Origin: Liolophura sinensis
Lineage: Eukaryota; Mollusca; Polyplacophora; Chitonida; Chitonidae
Length of the DNA stretch: 64,000 bases
Assembly: GCF_032854445.1 (NCBI RefSeq)
Contig: NC_088301.1
Location: 44,945,116 to 45,009,115, forward strand
Reading direction: 5' to 3'
Positions 25,166-36,800 of the stretch are shown here, piece after piece; position 1 is the first letter of the stretch, and every line of letters starts with the position of its first letter. The position numbers were made by a program, and so were the translations under genes. Under the pieces are notes generated by a model. That model saw only the letters and a program-made list of their open reading frames with translations. It did no database searches and had not been told where the DNA came from.

Positions 25166-25631
25166 CTGACAATCTCTCTATGTTGTGAAGTAAAAAGACA
25201 GTCAACTGCCAGCTGTATATTTGTTTATTTGGTTTAATATTCAGAGCCAACAGGCCAGGAGCCCACTTACAGGTCTGATAACAGGGATGCATACAGAGTA
25301 ACAGAAGCATAACATACACATATGTAGAGCTAGGTAAATAAAAAATACAATTTTTGTACAAAGATAGTGTAAACACAGATAAACATATGATGTAATTCTT
25401 GGTACAGAAATGTTATAAGCCTGCATGTAAACATGGGTGAACATATTCTTGTTTAAATTTCATTAAAAATTAAGAATTGTAAACCGTTATAATCAGGCGT
25501 TGTTAAGATCATGAAATATGTTAATTACAGGAAAACCGTTAAAAAAGAATCGAGTGAATTGACCTTCTAAATGATTGTTGTGAAGAAAATAATTTCTATG
25601 GAATGATTAGAACTCAGGTCATTATAGAAAT

Positions 25632-26873
25632 TCATGGCTCGAGGTAAAAAAGAATGTTTTCAAGCGTTAATTCTACTTGATGCAGACCGGAAGTTGCCGT
25701 TTGTCGTAAGGCCCGGGCAGGAAAATTAAAGTTCATCTGCTCTACTAGGTAAGGCGAGTCAATGAATGAGTGAAAACATTTGTGTAAGAACTTTAAATCA
25801 GCAGCTCTGCAGTGTTCATATAGTGTTGGCAGCATTTTACACATAGCACTGTATTTTTTAGAGGAATAAGCATCATTAGTTTTAAAACAAAGATATTTGA
25901 TAAACTTTTTTTGAACGAACTCTAACTTGTACGAGAGATATTTTTGGGTGGAGGACCATATAATTGACCTATACTCCAAGTTAGAGCGAACTAAAGATAT
26001 GTACAGTGATACAAGTGACTTGGTTCTTGTAAAAGACATGCACAATCGCTTGAGAAAACTAAGCATTTTATAACCTTTTCTAATGGTATTGGTGACATGT
26101 ACTCTAAAATTCAGGTTACTGGTTAATGTTATCCCAAGATATTTCACAGTCTCAACTCTTTCAAGTGCATATGTGTCTATACTATAATTTGATATAATTT
26201 TGTTGGTCTTATTTGTGAAGGAAATGACACAACACTTGTCCGCATTTAACTTAAGCTGCCGTTTGTTGAACTCTCAAGGTCATCCTGTAATAGCTCACAC
26301 TTGCTTATGAAGTTTGCTGTCATGTGCATACGGTGACAATTTAGAGTGCCGAACACAAGAAGACATGTCGTTTACATATAAAATAAACAGACCCTTGCGG
26401 TACCCCAGATAATACGGGCTTCCATGACGATTCTGGGCCCTGTAGGACAACTCATTGAGAACGGCCTTCGAAATAGGAGTGCAGTCATTTGAGCATTGGG
26501 CCTTGGAAGCCATAAAGCTTTAGTTTATGTATCAGCATATCATGAGAGACGCTGTCAAAAGCTTTACATAGGTCTAGATACACAGCATCGGTCAGCAGTT
26601 TTGCGTCAAAAGCCTTAGTGATACCATCAACATAACAGGCTGGGTTGGTAACTGTGTCAAGGTTACGAAAAAATCCATGTTGACTTACAGCTGTTTTGTT
26701 TTGAACATGTTGAAACAGTGTTTCATATACAGCCTTTTCAAAAATTTTATTGAAGAGTGGTAACAAAGATATAGGGCGGTAATTACTAACGTCAGTCGAT
26801 TGCCTTTTTTGAAAATTGGAATCAAGTTAGCTGTTAAAATCTGTGGGAAAGCATCCATTTTGAAGAGATGCAT
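25632..26873 (-). mobile_element. Dead non-LTR retrotransposon fragment (Jockey/CR1-like reverse transcriptase)
   Basis: Four overlapping minus-strand frames read as pieces of one reverse transcriptase, in order. First a NLIPIFKKGNR-type start with a diverged stretch, then LLPLFNKIFEKAVYETL. Next the catalytic A-box region YLDLCKAFDSVSHDMLIHKL, a GVPQGS remnant shifted out of frame, LFILYVNDM, a mutated catalytic box (YAHD in place of YADD), and finally YLGITLTSNLNFRVHV with the thumb-like C-terminus down to 25632. Frameshifts near 26,780, 26,500 and 26,250 and the lost aspartate mean it is inactive. Its 3' non-coding tail probably continues to about 25,200. It lies in the 5' intron region of TPRA1, in the opposite orientation. 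Confidence 0.88.
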
Positions 26874-27182
26874 TGAAAATTAAGCTCAGGGGAACGGCGA
26901 GTTCCTCTGCACACTTTTTCAAAAGTAGGCCTGAAATTTGTCATAGATAAAATATAACATGTCCGGTTTTTCAACTTATGATTGAAGTAATCTGCTACCA
27001 GTCAATGCTTTGACAGTAAAAGGTTTTATTTGATATGGCAGAGTTATGCACAAGAAATTTTTTTTTAAAGAGTGGTCTGAAAAAAGTGTTATTTTTGTTC
27101 AGTTTATGGCCCAAGTGTCTAAATAAAAAAATTTTGATCACAAATTCACTTTCTGTCTAAGGCACATTATCAATTTGAATTT

Positions 27183-27392
27183 CCTCTCATCAATGCAGAC
27201 ACTGTGAGTTCAGGTCCATCTCATGTTGGTTTCCTCTCGGTCGTGGCAAGGTGTGCTAGCAGCCTTGAGGATGGTTGTGGGTTACAGCGGGGCTCTGTCT
27301 GGTATTCTCTCACCATAACGCTGACTGACGTCATATAAGTGGAATCTTCTTGAGTATGGATTAAAACACCAATCAAATAAAGAAATAAATCT
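27183..27392 (+). mobile_element. SINE copy, 5'-truncated, plus orientation
   Basis: From cctctcatcaatgcagacac to aacaccaatcaaataaagaa. The central block is diverged (gaggatggttgtgggttaca). It ends about 50 bases before the possible TPRA1 5' exon. Confidence 0.85.
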
Positions 27393-27444
27393 ATTTGAAT
27401 TTGCATTTATAATGTTTGTGTTTGTTTTTGTTTTGTTCCTACAG

Positions 27445-27507
27445 TTTCCTGGTCTTTACAAACAAGTGTCAGTAAACAAGACGTGTAGCGCAGTGATATC
27501 ATACCAA
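27445..27507 (+). other. TPRA1: Possible non-coding 5' exon of TPRA1
   Basis: A pyrimidine-rich tract ending in CAG (27442-27444) precedes 63 bases followed by a GTAGGT donor at 27508. The next coding exon probably starts after an AG at 27584-27588. An upstream exon ending at 24349 (donor GTAAGG) would be the partner. None of this is coding, so it rests on splice signals alone. Confidence 0.35.
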
Positions 27508-27604
27508 GTAGGTGTGAAACTCATTTCTGTTGCGGCTACATGGACACAACCAGTCATATTTTTTATTTGTGTTAATTTTCTGGAGCAGAACTTGTGCTGT
27601 CAAC

Positions 27605-30600
27605 ATGGGTGATGGCAATCAGACTTGGGACATTGTTGATAATACATCTGACCCCCAAATTTCACAGACACCATCAACAAATTTCTCTGATGTTGTTGAA
27701 CACCCTTGTCAGTGGATACTGTATGCAGATATTGGAGATTCTAGGTAAGTTTGTTGGTGATGATATTATAAGTGTGTTGTTTACACCTTTCGATTAGGTA
27801 AATACTATTTTATTACATGTGTAGGTAGTATTTTAAAATATTCAAGGACAATAGCAGTCACCTCCAGCATGCTGTATAAGTACTGGGATATTGTGTATTG
27901 AAGAATGTGAATAGTATTAGGCTAATAGCTCTGTAATTATTTTTCTTATAGGTAGATGTAAATAAAACACAGGGTACTACCAATATACTGTACGATAAAT
28001 CTCCTATTGGTTATTAAGTAAGATAAGTTGGTGGATAATTATAGTAAAATCAAATGATTTTTCACCAGCTAATCTGATTTTTGTACAGTTTGTACAGGAG
28101 GAGGATTGGTTTTTGAAAGAATACTTGAAAACTGTGTGAGTTATTACAAAGGTTAATGAACCACACACAAGGATTTGTGTCAATAAATTGTACCATACAT
28201 CTAAATGTACCTTAATGTTCCAGGGTAAGAATCTGGGATGTGATTATCCTTATACCAAATGCACTCTTTCTCCTGTTCCTTGTCTGGAGATTGAGGATTG
28301 TTGTTGCCAAGCTGAGGAATGTCAACAGCCCCATATTCACAGCATTCTATGGTCTGGTGAGTTCAACAACATTAGAAAGTTAGATAATTACTGATCATTT
28401 TTTGTAGAAGCTTGTAGACATTCATGCAGATAATTAAAATCAGATCTGACAGGTACATGTTTAATTTAAACTGAGTGGCATACATTTTTGTAACCTGCAT
28501 TCAGTACAGATCAGTTAGGTGGTTGAACACTTTCAACACTGAAAAGTAGCAATGCTGTGTTAAAAGCAGTGGGAGACTCGTGGACGAGAAGGTCCAAATG
28601 ACATTAGGAGACGTCTTTTTTTTTCTGTGACGTTGCATGGTGTTTGCACTTCATACATGTTTTATGAGCAAACCGTTCATTGTGACATAATAAAGAGAAA
28701 AACAAATGAGTTCTGAGCTTTGGACCATCTTGATATGGATGAGAAGGAGTTTTTTGAGCTCTCCTTTGCCTTACGATTTGCATTTAGTCATGGGAAATCC
28801 TACTGAAAGACACAAAATGAGTTCACTGAAAATCCCCATTGAGAGGTTCTTTGCTTCAGATATTTATATGCACTATGCTTTGTACCTATTTTACAAATGC
28901 AAGTCCTGTTTGCATGTGCTTTGTAGAGGAAATCAGTGGATAACAAGATATTTGGTGTTTCACGTTCTTAAACTGGTGTAAATATAGGACCAGAAAGGTT
29001 AGAACCATCTGGAAACTGGATGGGAATGCCCGGAGGGTTGAAGTATACAACATTCAGTTCATATTTGCAGGTGTTTCTTGTAGCTGTCATAAGTGTGCTG
29101 AGATGCATTGTGTCAATGACGGTGAATGCCTCTATTCTGGCAGGGGACGTTGCAGACAAGGTAACCTTTATATTATATTACTTTCTAGACCTTCAAGACA
29201 ATAATTATTTGTCTCCCTTTTTGATTAACACCATTTGAAATCTTATTTTCTCTGATCAAATTACAGGCAGGCTTCGCAGGGGTCCTTGAAAACCTTGAAA
29301 GTACTTTCATTTATTTTGGTAATTCAAGGTTGTGCTTGAATTTGACCATTTTTATGTGGAGGTCCTTGAAAGTACTTGATTTTGTTTGTGTCACGTGAAC
29401 AAAGTTATTCGGTGGTATGAATCTGTGAAACAACTGTCAACAGGCATTCACCTAAAGTGGCTGCCACTGGTATGAAAGCGGTTATAGTTTTGTGCCACTA
29501 CAGACTTCCTTTTTTCTACAGAGAGTGCCGAGATCACCATTTATTGGTTTGGCGGTAAGAACCTACGCTGTAGTCATATAGAGTGATTTGGTGCGTGAAA
29601 AAAAAAACATTAGAGATGCCAGGCAACTGTCATTTTAGCGATAAATGGCTGCAGTTCCCAGATATCAAGGACTGGCATACTGCCGATTGAGTCTCCGAAG
29701 TATAGATGTCTCCACTGTGGGCAAGTCTGCCATGGACTACTCATGACTGACAGTGGCGCTGTTTACTTGCCTTGTGCGGAAATATTTTAAGCTGTGCTTT
29801 TTATTCTGATGGAGAGTGGAAAGTTGATAAGAATCAGTGATGGGTTGTCTGATTATCAGTGATGTCTGCACAGACTAAAGGCGCGAACACTAAAAAAGTA
29901 TTCAAGCTGCACCTGTTGTTGCAGTTTGTACATGAAAGCGGAGATTGTGACTGTCGTTTGAGGTACTTGAATTTGTATTTTAAGTATTTGATAGTACTTG
30001 AAAAGCCTTTGGATTTTTTGGGCCGTCCGGTGTGCGAACCCTTTAATGCCTAATACAATGAATTGATTTTTGCATAGGAAGCAAAAATATTTTAGTTTCT
30101 TTTTTATATGGTCAGCTGGTGTAATGTAATCGAAAAGGGAAGATCTAAGAAACATTTTTCCTAAATGTACACACAATGCTGTGCTTGGGATGTATAGACT
30201 CCATGGCTTTTGAAACTGTACTTAATGATTTTGAAACTGTACTTAATGATTTTGAAACTGTACTTAATGAAAAGACTTGAGCTCGTTGGTCTGCTATTTT
30301 CAGATGCTATGGCTGATTTTACGTTTCTTTCTTCTGGCTACTGAGATGTCAGTAATCATTTTCGGGCTTGCGTTTGGTAGGTACAGCTGCACGTGTATAT
30401 TGTGTCACAGTCATTTACTTCTTGAATTCTGATGTAGAGTGTTAAAGAGCCATTCCGGTGCACGCACATTTCAGGCTTAAATTGCTAGTATGCGACATGG
30501 GTACATAGTATGTACAAACGATTATCACATAAAGATTTGTTAAGCTTCTTGGGTAGTTCAAAGGTCATGTATTACACTTGAGTGCAAAAAACAAAATGTT

Positions 30601-33600
30601 GGGTGATGTGCATATAAATTCGTGGTGTGGCGTCAAATTACCTCATTTGATGCCACTATGACTTCACAAAACTCCAATTGATGTCTCCTGCTCAGAACAC
30701 CATGTCATCCTTGAATAGGCTTTAGTGTGATAGAAGACGCTTCAGATTATGTCACTCCAGGAAAAGGACATCGCTCCAGGAAAGTGAGAAATCACCTGAG
30801 GAATTTGTATGGAAATGGCTGAAAATTTTATTTCTGTAAGCACTCAGTATTAGTAGGATTATTTGAAGATCTGAGAAAATTCATGCATGGTATGAATGAG
30901 CATCCTTTGTAGACTATTGATGCGTGATGTTTGCTGCTGCTTTATGTACAATGTATGTACAATTTGATGTTTTAAATCTGATTGATGTATCAGAATATGT
31001 GTGTTTATGTTTACAGGTCATCTGGACATCAGAACAAGTATACAGAGAGTACTTGTGGTCACATCTTGTATTGCTCTTCTCTACTCCATCATTCAGGTAC
31101 ACCACAGGCAACATTTATGTATACATGTGGGATTGCTTTCATTGTAAAGTCTATATCAGGGTTTGGTTAACAAAATTATTTGTATTAGCAGTTTAACAAG
31201 TCAGTCATTATATTCATGTTATCTCTTCTTAGAGTGAGGACACTTTTGATGGCCTTTAATCTGGGAGACTTCAAAATAGAGATGGTGAATGCACATTAAA
31301 TGGATTGTATATTTTATGATAATAACAGTTGCAAGTCTTTAAAATAGGTTATATTGGTACATGTACATTATACAACGACTGGTTTGCTTGTTCAAATCCA
31401 GCTTTCGCTGCTTCGTCTGTAGCTTCAAGTCAAGAGGTTTGGCAGGTACCTGTCTAAGGGCGTTGGTTTATTTTATGTTCTTTAGTTGCTACACCATTAA
31501 AGACCATGAAGAATTCTATCAGTTGTCACCTGCTACTGAGCACAAAGAGGTAGACTCATTGTCACCTTTCTGTGACTCGGTGGGTGCTGTGTCCATGGTC
31601 TTGTCGTGGGATTCCATTGAGGCAGCTTCATACAAGGAAGCCACAGTCACGATATGGCCAAAAAATATTAACATTACAACAAACCCAAAGCAAAGAAGCT
31701 ATTTTTGTTACTTATTTTCCTTTAATACTCCACCTTTATCCAGGGCACTTTGGAATTCCTCTATCCAGATCAGCGGTTTCATGTGGACAAAAAATCTACA
31801 TCTGAAAACTTTGACATTTTTGCACATGGAGGAATGATATTCTGGTTTACAAGTTCCTTGATATTCTTTGTTGTAAGTGCATTTTTCTTTCATGTTTTTC
31901 AAGTTAATATATAAATATTGCACCTGTTATAATATACATATAATTATAACTTGAATGAATAATAGACAATGTCATTTACAACATGTGTTGTCGCCACATT
32001 ATTTTTGTTTGAAAAATGATTGATGGTAACGTATGACATCTATCTACATCTATAAGATAGGCATTGCATATGAAATATTTATGAGACAGTTGACATTGTT
32101 TTTACTTTACAGGTATACAGCGTTATATTTCTGTTACCCTATACAAAACTGAAGGAACGTTTATCTTTGCCTTGTAAGTATTATCCGAAGACCTCTTACA
32201 GCTGTCATTTTTTACTGGGATAAATTGGGGAAACTGTCTCAAATCTGTATTGTTTTATAATGACGATGCACATGTATATGTGCATGTTACTTATAACTTC
32301 ATGTGTAAAATGTGCAAATATCACAGGTTATTGTGCGGAATGATGTTGATTATAGTGCGATTCCTGTTGGCCAGGGAAAATTGCAGGTCAAATCTGATAA
32401 ATCGATGAATGTAAAGTAAGTGTATAGTGATAGCCTCTACTTACATGTATGTACATTTTATTAGAAATGTTTTCTGAATTTCTTCCAGCAAAGAGATCAT
32501 TTTATTACTACGCTGCCTTCCTCGCAGCATTAAACCTCATACAGGCTGTGGGCAGCTGTTTGATTTATTACATGGTGCAAAATGGATTGTGGTGAGTATA
32601 GGCAGCCTGGTACCAGTTTGCGCTCATTCACACTGAACTCGATAACCCCTGCAACAGATATAAGCACACAACACACTCGCTAAATTCTCTTCTGAGACTA
32701 CGGAAAGTAGTCATTGGGACATTCATCCATTTCTAAAGGTTTTCCAGATTGGACATTGAAGAGATGAAAATTTTCATTGATTAACTATATGTGTGGCCAG
32801 GAATCAGCAACATTTATTGTGTTTCTGAAGTGGTCTTGACATTTAGTCAACAATGTAAGTGAAAACAGAGTGTTCTATTTCCCTAACATTGTACATCTCA
32901 TTGTAGTTATCATTTCTGAATGTCACTAAACATGAAAGTGCACTATGTACACTGTACATGTAGCTCATAAAGATAATGTTGGTTTAACAGTTGAAGCTTT
33001 ATAATTCAATTCCCAGTGTCTTGTGTCTCCATGCTAGTGGTCTAGCACTGGAATTATTGATTGCTGTTGTTTGTGCTTCAACCCTATGAATTTTCTGAAT
33101 GAATGTCATTTTGCAGTGTGGTTGATCTGACGACCTACATTTACTTCACCTGCTTTGACCCTCTGGTGTACTATACTTTTCTCAAGGACTTCTTTAAGTA
33201 AGTATATGGCAACAGGTTATATTAGTGATGCCACATTTATAGAGACCTTCCTTGTTACTAATGCACTTGCCTTGTTTAATTAGCAGGCTTTCTAGTGGTA
33301 TATTTCTAAATTGTATCCATTATCATGTTTCTGATATTGGAATCACCATGAATGAACTTTACGGAATATGGTATTTTGACAACTGAAATACTACAATATT
33401 TATCAGTTTAGACTACATTTGGGTCTGTTATGTATTTCTTTGCAATGTCTATCATTTGTTACTTGTGTCAGGTTGTTTTATCTTATTACGGAACAGGATT
33501 TAATTAATACTTGATATTTTATTGTGCTTTGATGATTGGAATATAAGAATAAACGTCTTGACATGTAACTGTATGTATGACCCATGGCAGGAGTGTGACA

Positions 33601-33830
33601 CCTACATGATATTGCTGCATGTTTTCCTTTACAGGGCTGCACAGCCAAACATATTATTCTCTTACAAAGCCCAGGTGGATGATGTCCCAGAGGAGGACAT
33701 AGTCAGCCTGCCATATCAGGGTTATACTAATGGGCATGCGGGAGCAGATGACAGCATCATGAGTGGCAGCTATGACAGTACCCACTTTGACCGCCATAGC
33801 AACCCAGACTTGGCAGGCTCCATCCAGTGA
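27605..33830 (+). CDS. TPRA1: TPRA1 (transmembrane protein, adipocyte-associated 1; GPR175 family)
   Basis: Complete coding region in 10 exons: 27605-27744, 28224-28356, 29071-29160, 30304-30376, 31017-31096, 31744-31872, 32113-32173, 32489-32591, 33117-33197, 33635-33830. All junctions are GT/AG and in phase, giving 361 residues; the human protein is similar in length. Seven hydrophobic segments can be seen: VIILIPNALFLLFLVW (about 53-69); across the exon 2/3 junction; LILRFFLLATEMSVIIFGLA (exon 4); LVVTSCIALLYSII (exon 5); FWFTSSLIFFVVYSVIFLLP (exons 6-7); FYYYAAFLAALNLIQAVGS (exon 8); and exon 9. Family signatures include ILYADIGDSRVRIWD, SPIF.AFYGL, GTLEFLYPD and ILFSYKAQVDD. Three N-glycosylation sequons (N5, N13, N26) lie in the predicted outer N-terminus. 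TPRA1 is an orphan seven-pass protein linked in vertebrates to adipocytes and Hedgehog regulation. The start is the first ATG, just before the conserved region. Confidence 0.95.
29271..30048. mobile_element. Degraded hAT-like DNA transposon remnant (tentative)
   Basis: It lies in TPRA1 intron 3. The left end starts caggcttcgcagg and the right end closes with gtgcgaaccctt, so both ends share a TTCGCA core in inverted orientation. Both subterminal regions are packed with ccttgaaagtacttga-type motifs, also inverted. Inside, 29616-29790 translates, with a frameshift, as CHFSDKWLQFPDIKDW followed by PKYRCLHCGQVCHG. This looks like a worn zinc-finger N-terminus of a transposon-linked protein. Imperfect 8-base flanks (ttacaggc / ttaatgcc) could be an old target duplication. 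Assignment to hAT is tentative. Confidence 0.35.
30207..30270. repeat. 21-base tandem triplet
   Basis: Three near-identical copies of a 21-base unit (ttttgaaactgtacttaatga) sit in TPRA1 intron 3, about 35 bases before the exon 4 acceptor. The copies carry almost no differences, so the expansion is recent. Confidence 0.9.
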
Positions 33831-36800
33831 CAATTACCAGGTTACAACATGACTCCGTTGACCCTTGAACAAGGAGAATAAATAAGGGTCAAACATGTTA
33901 TATGCTAACCTACTGGGCTAACCATGTTACTGCTTTGCAGTTCACATTTCACATGTAAGCAGAAGTTGTAAGTATGTCGTTCGTGATATTAGCTACTGTA
34001 GTTCTATATTGCATATGTTTATAACTGTCTTAATATATATATATATATATATATATTATACTGAATACAAGATATAGCAATACTTCACAATGTATTGTTT
34101 AATATAATGTGTATATAGTAGTTATTTTTTTGTGTTAATATGGCAGTGTAACGCAGAGTTATGGATATATATTATTGTTGCTGTTCTACCTTGGATACTG
34201 ATAGCATTTTGTGACAAAAAGTAGTGCTTTATCATATGATACTGATATAAATGGTTAGAGATTTTCAAGACTATTTAAAGTTCATTGTTTTTTGTTGTCA
34301 AATGGACATACATGTACTTGGCATGAGTTTTGTGAATGTTCTCTCTTTTTTCTCTGCATTCTTTTTTATTTTTGTCCACCTTTGTCGTCTCCTTTTTTGG
34401 TTTGCATTGTCAGTTTAAAAATCTGTCACTTGCTTTTGTATGCAACAAATCAAAATAACTGCAATTTAAATCTCAGGAAGTACCATTTCATGAAGTATTT
34501 ACAATCTTTGCATAAGAAGCAGCATTTGTAGTATTTTTGTGTATGTTCCTCTTTATCATGTAAAAAGACTGTCAAAGTAGAAAAATGTGTTGAGTAACCT
34601 CCCTTGATCATGTGCTGTAACTGATGGCTGCACATGGGTTATCCTTTTGAATGAGTTTAAGATTATATTATCACACAGTGTGTCATGCAATGTTGAAGTA
34701 AAGCTTTCGTAGTACTGTATTTTACATTGTGTATTTTGAGGACTCGTTTGGAATAGTGCTTGTATCATTTGGTGCTTTTGTTAGACATTAGTGTAAATGT
34801 TTCAGTGAAATATTGATTGCAGTATTGTATCAAAATTGTTACTGATGTCTTTTGAATTAAGGTCAAGTGCAATTACTGACACTGACAAACTTCCAAGAAG
34901 GGAGTATTTTTTCATATGTCAGTGTTTTCTTCCCATTTTCACATGTATTTATTTTCATATTATTGTATAAAGGACACGTATGTGAATATCCACTTATGCT
35001 CATGTAAATGTCAGAAAGTGAAAACAAAAGGAGGTACAGTTCATATTTTAATAATGTCACACAATGATTTTGTGCTTTGACAGAACCATCATTGACTTGA
35101 TGTACACCTTACAATCCAGACCGAAACAACACAAAATAATCAAAAGGGAGTAATTCCAGAGAAAGTCATCTCGACAGCCAGCAGTCACTACTTATGTATA
35201 GATATGCACACACATCAATCATACAGACATTTATTAATTAAGATGCAGGTATGAAACCAACTGTAACCCATAGTTCATGTGTCTTGGATCTACTTTCTCT
35301 TATATTTGTGCCAAGGATGCAAGTTACCAAATTTCATTATTTCATTGTTTTAGCAGGCTTTATTAATGTCTTACCTTTGTGTGTGGAAAATACTCGCAAA
35401 GCGGCGTACTTGTTTTTTCAGATAGGTTTGATAAGTGATGCCAGAATGTGTAAAAGACCAGTCTCGCTGAAGTCAAGGCCATGCATCACTCTGGATTAAT
35501 AATAGCTGGAAGTATACTTGAGGGAAGCAGACATGATTCTCCACAGTGGTCTCCACAGTAACTAGAGAATGCGTTTCTGGTTTCCATCATCATTCAGTAC
35601 TGCTTCCGAGGTTGTTAGGAATTTTGTTTTAAATTGATGTTCAATGTGTATCCCTATTTTTGTTATGTGTCTTGTAAATCTCAAAAGTAAACTGTGAAAG
35701 CCTTTGCCTTAACGTCCCCCCCACCCCCCCCCCCCCCCTTATAGCTTGATGGAGTATTTATCTGATATGCAACGTGCATGGCATACAAGCTCTAAGTAAA
35801 GAGTATACAGTAAACATCTATCTGAGACTTAATTTGAGAAACATATTGGTTGTGCAAGTTCTATGGGCATGAATAAAGGCATGTTCAGGTCCATTTTAAA
35901 TCAACAGGTGGACTTGGTAATGCTACAAATATGGTCATGTTATGTATTTGTTTGGTTTGTGCAATACATCTAGGGGCTGTTTGCTTTGATTTTGTTATTT
36001 GTTCCGAATGACTCTTGTACAGTGTTAAATAACTTGTATTACTTGGCTATTGAAGGAAGTGAAATTTTTCACACCTTACTTGTGCCTAGATTTGAGATGT
36101 GAAGATGTTTGTATCGAATTGGACGTGTGCTGACCTGTTTGATGTTCTGGAAGGACAGAATTTTGTTTCATGTAGATATACATGTACATATCTTGCGTTA
36201 CTGTTTCCTTCAACTAAATGCTTACGGGAATACTGTGTAAACTGTATTTGTGATGAATTGTATGTTTTCTGTCGTCTTCGTGGGTGTATGCTAATCCATG
36301 TAAAGGAAGTACAAAGAGAAGCATTGCGATGCAATGAGTGGTTCGACTCAGTTTAGAATAAGACCCGTTTTTTCCTGGGAGACGTGATGACGTAATGTTC
36401 CAGCAATTAGAACCCGGTTATATTGCCCGATGATGCATATCTTGCCTGCCGTATCCTCTGGGAAAGGGAAAAAAGGCATATCATGTGGAGAACGGCATTG
36501 CTTCGTTTGAGTACGGAGAAATGGTTTATGTATACGTATGTGATAAACGCAATGTTGAATGCAAGAATTATTCCTTAAGTTATAGATATTTTTGAAAGCA
36601 AATATGTTAACGCTATCTTTGTCGTTTTGTCTCCTAAGAATTGCTTCAAAACTACTTGTACATAAACACAAAGATGTTTGGATATAGATTATTGTGTGTC
36701 TGCTGGGATGTATATTGTACGCTATATTGCATTGTCCAGATAAGCAGTGTGCTAAAACATGACCGTGGCCAGCTTATATAAATACCCATACAATATGCAT

